The translations under genes and the position numbers were made by a program. Shown piece after piece: positions 8,114-16,591 of a stretch of DNA of 32,249 bases. The stretch is from Pseudomonadota bacterium (GTDB lineage: Bacteria; Desulfobacterota; S145-22). Within the stretch, counting starts at the first letter, position 1, and every line of letters begins with the position of its first letter. The stretch covers positions 1 through 32,249 of the forward strand of contig WGDA01000124.1 in the NCBI GenBank assembly GCA_015493505.1, read 5' to 3'. The notes beneath the pieces were generated by a model. The model worked only from the letters and a program-made list of their open reading frames with translations, was not told the DNA's origin and did not search any database.

Positions 8114-9001
8114 CTATTTCTCCTCCGCTTTTATGGCGCTTGAGAATTTCTCCTTGAAGTTCTTTATCTTCTCCCCCTGCTCCTCTTGCGAGAGTTGCTT
8201 CAATCCCTCGTAGCCCGCGTGCCCCGATTGAATAGCCTTATCCAGCCAATCTGTCAGGTTTTCCTGGTTCAGGCAATAGATGGCCTGCATGTCAAAAGAG
8301 AACCTTCCGAAGCCGATACTTCTCATGGCGCCCAGGGTTACCGGATATATCTCCGAGTTGAAGCCTTCAAGGGTAAAAATCAGCATGCCGAGCTCTTCAT
8401 CGCTGAGGTTCTGACCGCTGATGGTGAGCTTGAATTTGGCCCCTTCGGGCACCACCTCATAGTTATACAGCTTTTTTTCCGCCGCCGTCCCCGTGGCGGG
8501 ATCTATCGCGACCGATTTCAGGATTATGGTGCCCCTTGTGCCGTCATAAGCGAGATACACCTTCCTTTGATCTTGGGAGATTTGGGGAGGATTCAGCATG
8601 GGGGCGTCCCAGAATTCGAGCTTCCCTTCGTTGACGGCGCTGCCGAAAAGGCGCTCGGCCAAGGTAAGTCCGGGGGACCGCTTGTCATTTATGGCATCTC
8701 TCAGGGTCGCGGCCCGCTTTCCGTCGTTGACGCATGCCAGGTCCAACGGCGTGAATATCTGGGTGGCCCATGCGCGCATATTCCCCTTGAGTGTGCTCCC
8801 CGGGATATAGGCGCGGTCCCGGACGTCTGTTACGACCGTGGTGAATTTAACCTCCCCGCCGTTGTCGTCCTCGAGGGTAAGCCTGCTCGGGTCGCTCATC
8901 ATCCCGCCATCGCCGATGTGCAGGGGGCTTCTGGTCGTGAGTGTTCCCGTGATCTTATACCGATTGACAAGACTCCCTCCCTTGAATTCCCCATTGACCA
9001 T
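8114..9001 (-). CDS. Csm3-like RAMP (Cas7 backbone) protein
   Basis: 'YKITGTLTTRSPLHIGDG', 'VVTDVRDRAYIPGSTLKGNMRAWA', 'LGAMRSIGFGRFSF'; Asp residues before the IPGSTLKG loop resemble the Csm3/Cmr4 target-cleavage Asp region. Confidence 0.8.
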   Translation of the reverse strand: MVNGEFKGGSLVNRYKITGTLTTRSPLHIGDGGMMSDPSRLTLEDDNGGEVKFTTVVTDVRDRAYIPGSTLKGNMRAWATQIFTPLDLACVNDGKRAATLRDAINDKRSPGLTLAERLFGSAVNEGKLEFWDAPMLNPPQISQDQRKVYLAYDGTRGTIILKSVAIDPATGTAAEKKLYNYEVVPEGAKFKLTISGQNLSDEELGMLIFTLEGFNSEIYPVTLGAMRSIGFGRFSFDMQAIYCLNQENLTDWLDKAIQSGHAGYEGLKQLSQEEQGEKIKNFKEKFSSAIKAEEK

Positions 9002-9002
9002 T

Positions 9003-10826
9003 TTACTGCTCCTTTGTCTTGATTTTTATTTCACCGTACCCGTTTTCACGCAGATACGGGCAATGTTGCCACAGCGGTTCACCGAAGGCTTCATGGACCC
9101 ATTTCGGCAGCGGCATTCCTTCATCCAGGAATTGAGCGACTCTTTGTTTGACCTCTTCCTTTTTCTCAGCCTCGGAGGCATCCAGCACGAAGGTGCTGCC
9201 CGCCGAGGTCAGGTAGAAGGGCCGGTAGGTCCCATTTCCATAGCGCATCCCCACATACCCGCCTCTCAGCTCCTGGGCCGCGAAGAACCGCTTCAACACA
9301 ACGCCATGGCCGAGGATTTCTTCCCAAAACTTCTGGTATTGATTATGAAGCAGGGCACTGTCATTGAATATCTCTTTCGCCTCTTTGGCCATAACCTCGG
9401 GATCGATGATTATGGCGGGGGTCTGGAGAACGATGGCGAACTCGTCCGGGACATAGGGCGCCATATCCTTGATTTTCGGCATCGCTGATATCTGCACGAG
9501 GCACTGACGTTTGCCGAGATAGCGCAGGGCCAACGGCAGGGCGCGAACAAGCTCTTCGGTGATCTCAGCGCGTTCCTCAGGTGCAAGACGAGGGGGAATC
9601 CGCACTTCCGTATTCCAGTAAACCTGCCTCAGGCTGCCCTCGGACCGGGCCATCGGCTTGATCATCCACATGGTGTAAAGTTTGCTTTCCTCGGCCTTTC
9701 TTGTCAGGGGGTCAATGGCTGTCCTGGTAGTCGAATGATACTCCAGGGGTGGGAGGCGGTAGGACTCCGGCAGGTTGTCGGGAGGGCCCTTCCAGTCTAT
9801 TTGAAAGGCCACCGGGGTCGTTCCATCCGCGTAAATCTCTTCATCTTTGAGGAAGGTAACCTCCCGATAGCGCCCCCCATAGGCAGCCCCCGAGAGGGGG
9901 ATGGCCTCGGAGCGTGTGTGTTCTTTCAGCGAGGGGATGGCGTGGAGAAAAATCAGGTCCGAAAAATGCGCCGCCAGATTTGGGAAGCATGCCTTGACCG
10001 CCGAATTATCGCTGGTGATAGGCGAGTTCAGGTTTCCATTTCCGGCAATCCGGTTAAGGCCGGCGGCCAGCGCCCCTTTGAGCACCGCGCCGGGGATGAT
10101 GGGTTCGCTTTCAAATACGTTCTCCGTCCTCCTGATCCCCCCGATGAAGAGTGGTTCCTGAGGGGCGATCGCCAGTTTCAGGCCATCACCGGATGGGTTA
10201 GTATCAAACGAAGAGGTTTTGCCGAATGAAAGAAGGTCAGTTTGGGTAAGTGAAAATGAGATCCCGATTAATCGGCCAAACCCAGAGGTCTTTTCCGCAC
10301 CGATGTTCGCGATAAGGGTAAAGGCCCTTTTAAGTTGTTCAACGCACGCATCGGTTAGATTAGGGTCGCAGAAAAATTCGATCGTTCCTTCCCACTCGCT
10401 TGTGTCATTCGGTTTTATGGGGGATTCCATCATCCAGAGTGCGCCCTTTTCCACGGAGAGCCTTTCGTGCTGGATCCTGATCCTGGTAAGGGGCTGGTTG
10501 GCCTGCCTCTCTGGGGCCCTTTTCAGGACGAAGTCCATAACCTTCAGCTTCCCTCGCGCTGGGGCATACGGGTCGCTGCCCATGCCGCTCTCTTTGCCAA
10601 ACCATTCTTCCAAACTCCAGGGGGTTCCCCTATGGGGCGCGGGGAGAAGGGTCATTGCCTCCCTCAGTTTCCCCCTCACGTGGGAGCCGGGGATGGCGTA
10701 CTTTCCCTTCCAGTTCCTGTAGAACGCCACGTCCATTCCCCACGTGGCAAACGCGGAACCCGCTGTCAGGACAGGCCCCATCACGCGCAGCGTGACGGAC
10801 AATTGCACGAGGTTGTGTGTCGACAT
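9003..10826 (-). CDS. Two-domain RAMP fusion (Cas7-like N-domain + Csx10/Cas5-like C-domain)
   Basis: 607 aa with two RAMP modules: 'VMGPVLTAGSAFATWG...YAIPGSHVRGKLREA...NIGAEKTSGFGRLIG', then 'LAIAPQEPLFIGG...PIIPGAVLKGALAAGLNRI...LHAIPS...RTAIDPLTRKAEESKLYTMWMI'. Confidence 0.7.
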   Translation of the reverse strand: MSTHNLVQLSVTLRVMGPVLTAGSAFATWGMDVAFYRNWKGKYAIPGSHVRGKLREAMTLLPAPHRGTPWSLEEWFGKESGMGSDPYAPARGKLKVMDFVLKRAPERQANQPLTRIRIQHERLSVEKGALWMMESPIKPNDTSEWEGTIEFFCDPNLTDACVEQLKRAFTLIANIGAEKTSGFGRLIGISFSLTQTDLLSFGKTSSFDTNPSGDGLKLAIAPQEPLFIGGIRRTENVFESEPIIPGAVLKGALAAGLNRIAGNGNLNSPITSDNSAVKACFPNLAAHFSDLIFLHAIPSLKEHTRSEAIPLSGAAYGGRYREVTFLKDEEIYADGTTPVAFQIDWKGPPDNLPESYRLPPLEYHSTTRTAIDPLTRKAEESKLYTMWMIKPMARSEGSLRQVYWNTEVRIPPRLAPEERAEITEELVRALPLALRYLGKRQCLVQISAMPKIKDMAPYVPDEFAIVLQTPAIIIDPEVMAKEAKEIFNDSALLHNQYQKFWEEILGHGVVLKRFFAAQELRGGYVGMRYGNGTYRPFYLTSAGSTFVLDASEAEKKEEVKQRVAQFLDEGMPLPKWVHEAFGEPLWQHCPYLRENGYGEIKIKTKEQ

Positions 10827-10839
10827 CTCTTACCCCCTT

Positions 10840-12300
10840 TCAGGTCAAGTAATCAAACAATTCCGCCATTTGGAGCCAGCGGTATCCCCCCGGCGCGCGT
10901 GTTTTCTGTGTCTTTCCGTTAATAAAATCCGTTTGGGTAACATTTTGTATGGCGTTGATCAGGTTGTTCTTTTGCGTGGTGTTTCCTTCATAGGCGTCCA
11001 GCCCGTCATCAAGCAGTTCGGCATAGGACGTATCGTTACCCCTCGCCCATGCGGCGGCTATCTTAAAGACGCGCGAGCGCGGAAAGCCTTCTTTCAGAAG
11101 AGCGGCGAATTCCTGCATCGCTTTCATGTCGCCCGGGGAAAAGGTAACCTTGTCTGGTCCTGTTTTGTAATAGTCCCGGCAGAAGGTCTCATAGGAAGCG
11201 GGGAGGGTCTCCAGGGATTCCAGCACGAGGCAGCCCATCCGATCCCCGGAATCGCGCTTGTAAGGATCTGAAATTCCACCCTTCACGGCGTGTACCAGTT
11301 CTTCGGCGATCCTGGTGATGTTTCTGATAGGGTTGTTATGATGGGCAAAGACAAGCCCCATGGCGTAGGTCAGGTCTTTTCTGCTCATCACCATTTTTGG
11401 GTCATTTGCAAGAGAAAAGAAAAGCGACGCCACTTTCCACCCCAACCACGCGGGCACAATGAGTTTTAACTCGTCGCCTCCCCAGAGTAGGGTTTCCAGC
11501 CTCACCTTTCCCCCGGCAAGAAAAGAGGGGTCGTTTGCCGGCAGGCCGAGAATGGATGATAGAAAGTCTCTTTTGAAGCCCTGAAGCTTTTGGTCGTAAT
11601 CCTGGAAATCCTCTTCCGAAAATTCCTTCTGAAGGGCGCCGAATTTATTGCCATCCACGTAGATATAGGCAATTTTCCCACTCAGGTTTCCCTGATCGGG
11701 GTCCGACGACAGCTCTTCCAGGCTGTCGGTGAAATCATACCCGGCAAAAGAGATTGAGCTGTTTTTGAGCATCTCAGCATATATTTTTTGGCGAAGGGTT
11801 TTGCCCTGCTCTCTTCGTTGGTACGTGAAATTGGATATGTCTTTATCCTTTGAGTTATCATGAACATGCGCGGGCAAGACCCTGTTAAATTCATCGAACC
11901 GCATGGTGCCATTTGGCTTTAAGGTATCTTCAAAGACCCTAATACACGGAGACCGCATCTGGGCAAGCCGTAATTTTCCCATGAGCTTTGCCAGGGCTTC
12001 CTGAAAATTGTTCCCATATTCAATATATTCCACAAGAAACATCATCTCTTTTATGGATGAGACTCCATTATAGAGTGAGTCAAGGAGACCCTGTTTTTCT
12101 TTTTCCGGGTTATTTGTATCGACTTTAAATACCGCGGTGCTTGCCCCTTCCGTGATCAATTGATAACCCGATCTTGCCGCGAGCTGGTGAACCCGGTTTA
12201 AGAGATAGAACCCCCCGCCCCGGATAGTGCTGATGTCGGAGGTGTCGTAGATCGTTGTCGCCAGATTGACCGCCTCTACCCTGAAAAGATACTGAGCCAT
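10840..12300 (-). CDS. cas10: Cas10-like palm-domain protein, GGDE variant, no recognisable HD domain
   Basis: Start set to MAQYLFRVEAVNL at 12300 (GGAG upstream; the ORF-track extension overlaps the previous gene). 'IAYIYVDGNKFGALQKEF' and 'LLWGGDELKLIVP' are Cas10 palm-type motifs; 'YDTSDISTIRGGGFYLLNRV' N-terminal block. No HD pair seen at the N-terminus. Confidence 0.75.
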   Translation of the reverse strand: MAQYLFRVEAVNLATTIYDTSDISTIRGGGFYLLNRVHQLAARSGYQLITEGASTAVFKVDTNNPEKEKQGLLDSLYNGVSSIKEMMFLVEYIEYGNNFQEALAKLMGKLRLAQMRSPCIRVFEDTLKPNGTMRFDEFNRVLPAHVHDNSKDKDISNFTYQRREQGKTLRQKIYAEMLKNSSISFAGYDFTDSLEELSSDPDQGNLSGKIAYIYVDGNKFGALQKEFSEEDFQDYDQKLQGFKRDFLSSILGLPANDPSFLAGGKVRLETLLWGGDELKLIVPAWLGWKVASLFFSLANDPKMVMSRKDLTYAMGLVFAHHNNPIRNITRIAEELVHAVKGGISDPYKRDSGDRMGCLVLESLETLPASYETFCRDYYKTGPDKVTFSPGDMKAMQEFAALLKEGFPRSRVFKIAAAWARGNDTSYAELLDDGLDAYEGNTTQKNNLINAIQNVTQTDFINGKTQKTRAPGGYRWLQMAELFDYLT

Positions 12301-12316
12301 ATCGAATTCTCCATTT

Positions 12317-14722
12317 TTAGGTGTGTTCCTGACTCTTTGAAAAAATGAGTCTAAAGAGAATGATAATTGACCAAGCAAAACAAACACCGCACACGAAGGA
12401 AATTGCAACAAAGAGCCATGAGCTTTTGCCCCAGCTCATTACCTGATCGAAGTTCATCCCGAAATAACCCGACAGGATTGCAATAATCCCGAAAAGCACC
12501 CCTATATGCCCGGCTGTGGTGTTGAACTTTTCCACGTTTTCGTTATGTAACACCTCAACCAGGTCATCGGCCCGTTCGATTTCCTCTTTTACCTGGCTGT
12601 ACATTGTATCGAGCTGAAAAGCCTTTCGTATCAGGTGGAAAAGCTCGATGCCCTGATCTTGATGGGTAACTTCAACAAACCAGTGGACATTCATGAACCG
12701 CATAAACTCCGTGTGCAATACACGCAAATCTCGTTTCAGGGCTTCCAAAAGCTTTTTATTTTCTGAACTGGTTGGCCATTTTTTCGCGATCGTGGCAATT
12801 TCGTCCGCGAACCTGACAAGCCGTGCCCGGTAGTAGGTGGCAAGGAGAAACATCTGAAAATTCATGGATACAAAGGGACGGTATAAAAAAGCTTCATATC
12901 CAAAATACAGAAACGCCGCGGAATATCTGGAGAACCCTATTTTCGTTCCATAATGGGACCATCTTTCATAGGTATGCTCCCGAATCAGGTTTTCTGTGAA
13001 TTCGCGCGCGTAGCGGTAATCTTTGCCCGGGTTATCCACAAAGAGAAGGTGAGAAAAGTAGATGTCTTTATCATGTTTGGATGTGTTTTCGAAACACTTT
13101 TGAAAGGCCACGTAGCAATAGACCAGCATCCGATCGTCCAGGATGGGATAATAGGCGACACCCTCGCCCAATAAGGTTGTCAAAAGGGGCTTAATATGAT
13201 TTTGAAAAACGGGATATGCCTTGTCACCGTTTTCCTCTTTTTTCATGTAAACAGAAAGAAAGCCATCTTCCCCTTTCTGTGAGGAAATCTCCGATACACT
13301 CTTACCATTCTGATATTCCTTTATTGTCAACAATGCCGGGAATTCATTGTTTTTTATCTGCTGATACGGGTCATCCTTCTCAAAATAGGCCGGGTAAAGC
13401 CTCCGAAACATTTGATTGAAATAGAGGAGATCCGATCCGGTAGAGACCATGGGAAACTTTTTTAAAAGCGCTTTCTCTTCTTTTGTCAGGCAGCGATCCG
13501 CTGTATTGCTGGTTTCAACTACAAGGATTCCGACATCACCCGGATAGATAAACGCATAGACCCCGTTGATGACCGCAGCCACCTCCGAGGGTTTTTCACC
13601 CTGATTTCTAAAGAACTGCAATGTGGTTATAGGGATTCCTTTAAAGTCATACCTATAGAATGAGACGGCATCATCTTCTTCCCGCTTTTCTCTTTTCCCG
13701 TTTTCATCCGAGCTGAACGGGAAGAGGAACGAACGAATATACTCATGAAAATAGATATATTCACTATAGTTTCGCTGAAGATCCCAATTATCTTTCAGTT
13801 CGTTTTCCTCTTTTGGGAGCTTGAACGTTTCCTTTTTCCATGATTCTGATGCTGACAAAAAATTTTTCTCTTTCGGGTGAAAATAGAAGGGATAGATAAA
13901 CATGGTGCAGAATTTGTCGATTTTGGCCCGATGCATTGGCGTGGTTTCCTGATTTGAATCCCTATCCAAAAGCATCTCTATCTCTTTGTCTCCAATAATT
14001 TTGTTCGCCCCGAAATACCCCCTTTCCGGCAGATTGCCGCCATACCAGAATTCGATGCCTGGGGACGTTTTGCTGAGTTCCGCGTATTTTTCTTTGAGTT
14101 TCTCAACTACTTTGCCGCTTCCCGCGTAGTGAAATTTGTGGTCGGGCGTGCGGATGAAAATGTACTCGTATTGGTCATAAAGGGCATCAAAGATCGGGGC
14201 GGTCCGATTTGTGAGCGCGTCGATAACCACGGCGCAGGGGGTAATTTTTTTCAATTTCTTTTCAATGGATTTCTCAGCGAGGTCTCTGTCCTTTTCCGTA
14301 ACGCCCTGGCAGTCTTGATCCAGTTTTCTTATTGCTTTGACTTCATCCTGGGTGGCGCACAGCTCGAGCATCGCGTCGATGTATCCCCGGTCGTTGGCGG
14401 CGATAAGCCGCTGCCTTCTGTCCAGCTCCACACCCAACAGGCCAGCCACCTGTTCGAGGGAGGTTGGTTTGTCCTCGCCCGCCGCCTCCCCGTGGTGGTC
14501 GATGATAAGCGCCCTCTCCGGATACGCGCAATCCAGCTTCAGTTCGACGAAGACGGGAATCTGGGTATCGGGAAGTTTTTCGAGTTCTGCTTTGTATTCG
14601 GAAAGCCTGGCGCCCCATGACAGGTTTTTGTCGTGAAATGGGATGCCCTTTTCTTCAAAAATCTTGCGGATCTCGCACATCTCTGCGTCATGTCCGCCAA
14701 GGAAAAAGACGTAATCGTTCAT
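12317..14722 (-). CDS. DHH-type phosphoesterase-like domain fused to CorA-like membrane domain (predicted type III CRISPR ancillary effector)
   Basis: N-terminal 'ERALIIDHHGEAAGED...LIAANDRGYIDAM'; C-terminal 'ADDLVEVLHNENVEKFNTTAGHIGVLFGIIAILSGYFGMNFDQVM...SWLFVAISFVCGVCFAWSIIILFRLIF' = two TM helices with a CorA GMN motif; sits just upstream of the Cas10-like gene. Confidence 0.82.
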   Translation of the reverse strand: MNDYVFFLGGHDAEMCEIRKIFEEKGIPFHDKNLSWGARLSEYKAELEKLPDTQIPVFVELKLDCAYPERALIIDHHGEAAGEDKPTSLEQVAGLLGVELDRRQRLIAANDRGYIDAMLELCATQDEVKAIRKLDQDCQGVTEKDRDLAEKSIEKKLKKITPCAVVIDALTNRTAPIFDALYDQYEYIFIRTPDHKFHYAGSGKVVEKLKEKYAELSKTSPGIEFWYGGNLPERGYFGANKIIGDKEIEMLLDRDSNQETTPMHRAKIDKFCTMFIYPFYFHPKEKNFLSASESWKKETFKLPKEENELKDNWDLQRNYSEYIYFHEYIRSFLFPFSSDENGKREKREEDDAVSFYRYDFKGIPITTLQFFRNQGEKPSEVAAVINGVYAFIYPGDVGILVVETSNTADRCLTKEEKALLKKFPMVSTGSDLLYFNQMFRRLYPAYFEKDDPYQQIKNNEFPALLTIKEYQNGKSVSEISSQKGEDGFLSVYMKKEENGDKAYPVFQNHIKPLLTTLLGEGVAYYPILDDRMLVYCYVAFQKCFENTSKHDKDIYFSHLLFVDNPGKDYRYAREFTENLIREHTYERWSHYGTKIGFSRYSAAFLYFGYEAFLYRPFVSMNFQMFLLATYYRARLVRFADEIATIAKKWPTSSENKKLLEALKRDLRVLHTEFMRFMNVHWFVEVTHQDQGIELFHLIRKAFQLDTMYSQVKEEIERADDLVEVLHNENVEKFNTTAGHIGVLFGIIAILSGYFGMNFDQVMSWGKSSWLFVAISFVCGVCFAWSIIILFRLIFSKSQEHT

Positions 14723-14995
14723 GGTCTTTCCTTTCCTGTTATCGCGTGTAGATTTATAGCGGCTGTGTAAGGGACGGGGAAGCCTTCAAAGGGTATCGTG
14801 AATTTCCAACTGACGAGAGAATAGCCCATCTCTCTTGCTACGCCTTGTTTTCCCCCAAATCACAAGAAATCGGGGGATGGTTCCTGAAAGGTTTTGAATA
14901 AAGGTACCCTGACCATACACCCGCGAAAAACTAAATGTCAAGTGTGTAAAAAACCGTTTTAAGTCCTACGCCAAAATTTTGGATGGACACCACTG

Positions 14996-15406
14996 CTAAG
15001 ACAACATACTGTTCACCGCTTCCATGAAGTTGTACAGATTTCGGCCTCTTCCCCTTACTTTGTAGGCATTTACGCCGCTCATGTGGCTGATGACGAGGTG
15101 TGTTTTTCCCCTCCATCCAAGAACCGCGAGCCCTCCCCCCAAAACCAGTAACATTGTGCCCGCCATGTTGTCATTACTGAAAGCTCCAAGGGCGGAAATG
15201 ATGAAGAGGATTCCTGCAATGATTAACACCCATGAGCGTTTGAAGAAGAGTTTGACGGCGGTGATCTTGCTCAATGGATAGCTTTCCTCCGCGTTTTTAT
15301 ACATAATCAAGAGCCTGCGGTCTGTCAGGATACACATGTTCTCCACGTCGTTTTTCCTTTTGAGATAGAACTCCCCTATCTTTTTCTCCCCTGCGGCCAA
15401 TTTCAT
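14996..15406 (-). CDS. Bacterial PH-domain-like small membrane protein
   Basis: 'CILTDRRLLIMYKNAEESYPLSKITAVKLFFKRSWVLIIAGILFIISALGAF...TMLLVLGGGLAVLGW...HLVISHMSG'; PH-like 'LTDRRLL' motif plus two TM segments. Confidence 0.55.
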   Translation of the reverse strand: MKLAAGEKKIGEFYLKRKNDVENMCILTDRRLLIMYKNAEESYPLSKITAVKLFFKRSWVLIIAGILFIISALGAFSNDNMAGTMLLVLGGGLAVLGWRGKTHLVISHMSGVNAYKVRGRGRNLYNFMEAVNSMLS

Positions 15407-15555
15407 GGTTTTTTCTCCTTTCTTTTCCTCCATCGGTGGCTAATTGACCCGTTTGGGCTTCGTCTTTCCATTCTTCCGGGGGACCCCTGCTGCCGAGACA
15501 ACTGCCCGGCAGCAGGGTTGTGGCCTCCGACAATTGGTCGCCAGCGATGCCATGT

Positions 15556-16446
15556 TCAGGGCCTGCGAATGCTTAAAAGCAGGATGACGCCCGTTGGATC
15601 TCTCTCTATCGTGGCATGATTCAGGTCGCACCCCGCCTGTTCAGTGAGTTTCAGGATTTCCGATTCCGTCCGGTGATGCAGGAACCATTCGCCACATTCC
15701 ATGTAATCCCTGGATGGGTTGAATTCCGAGAAATTTCCGATGACGAGTTCCCCGCCGGGCGCCACCATTTCCCATAACGAGCGCAGTAAGAATGTGAACT
15801 GTTCCTCGTCGAGATAGTCGAACAGTCCGGATGACCATACCAGGGTGTATTTTTTGTCTATCCTAAAGTGGAAGGCGTTTTGGCAGTAGAAGGTGATTTC
15901 CGGTTTGGTTGGCAATGACTGTAAGAGTGATTTCGCGTAGGCGATGGCTCTTTTGTCCATGTCCAGACATTCGAAGCGTATGTTGGTCGATGGGTTTTGC
16001 CGGATGTATTCAAAGATATCGCGGCAGGGGCCGCTGGCCACATTCAGTACCGAGGGGTCGGGGTGTCCTTCGTCGATTTGTGTTAAGAGCGACTTGAAAT
16101 ATTCTTTCCTGTTTCTGACGGCAATCGGTGCTTTTTGCCAATGGAAAAACTTGTCCCACTTTATCAGGGATGGTTTTGGGGAATGCCATTTTGTGTATAT
16201 CTTATCAATAATCTCGAAGTCTCCCGGGTACCCATACGGTTTGTTCAACGCCAGTCCCTGCATTGTTTTGACCGAAAAGGGTTCACCGCAACGTTGCCAT
16301 ATCTCTCTTGTTTGTTCCCGTGTCAAGGCACCAGCCATGACCTGGGTGTTGAGATCATGAAACCATTGATTCAGTTCTTCGTATTGTTCGGGATCGGGAC
16401 CACCCTGTTTAGTCAATGACAAGATGTAATTCATTTGATTTTCCAT
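15556..16446 (-). CDS. Class I SAM-dependent methyltransferase
   Basis: 'VLNVASGPCRDIFEYI', 'IRFECLDMDKRAIAYAKS', 'YTLVWSSGLFDYLDEEQFTFLLRSLWEMVAPGGELVIGNF'. Confidence 0.85.
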   Translation of the reverse strand: MENQMNYILSLTKQGGPDPEQYEELNQWFHDLNTQVMAGALTREQTREIWQRCGEPFSVKTMQGLALNKPYGYPGDFEIIDKIYTKWHSPKPSLIKWDKFFHWQKAPIAVRNRKEYFKSLLTQIDEGHPDPSVLNVASGPCRDIFEYIRQNPSTNIRFECLDMDKRAIAYAKSLLQSLPTKPEITFYCQNAFHFRIDKKYTLVWSSGLFDYLDEEQFTFLLRSLWEMVAPGGELVIGNFSEFNPSRDYMECGEWFLHHRTESEILKLTEQAGCDLNHATIERDPTGVILLLSIRRP

Positions 16447-16473
16447 TATCTTTCTCCTTTCGCTGAAAAGCCG

Positions 16474-16510
16474 CCTTCAGCGAACCGACCATGAACCGGT
16501 TCGCTGAAGG
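16474..16510. repeat. Perfect 14-bp inverted repeat (hairpin) upstream of the methyltransferase gene
   Basis: CCTTCAGCGAACCG (16474-16487) - 9 nt - CGGTTCGCTGAAGG (16497-16510). Confidence 0.85.
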
Positions 16511-16591
16511 AACTTGCCTGATTTTCCCTTGGATTTTTCCAAAACATCATTTTAGAAAATTTTTGGTCGTTTTTCCATAGGGATTTTATTT

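Noticed and set aside
10840-12300. Diguanylate cyclase (GGDEF) protein
   Set aside because: GGDE is present, but the context (RAMP operon) and the first-palm 'VDGNKFG' motif fit a Cas10-like protein better.
12317-14722. Plain CorA magnesium transporter
   Set aside because: Long N-terminal DHH-like region and co-operonic Cas10/RAMP genes favour a CRISPR effector role.
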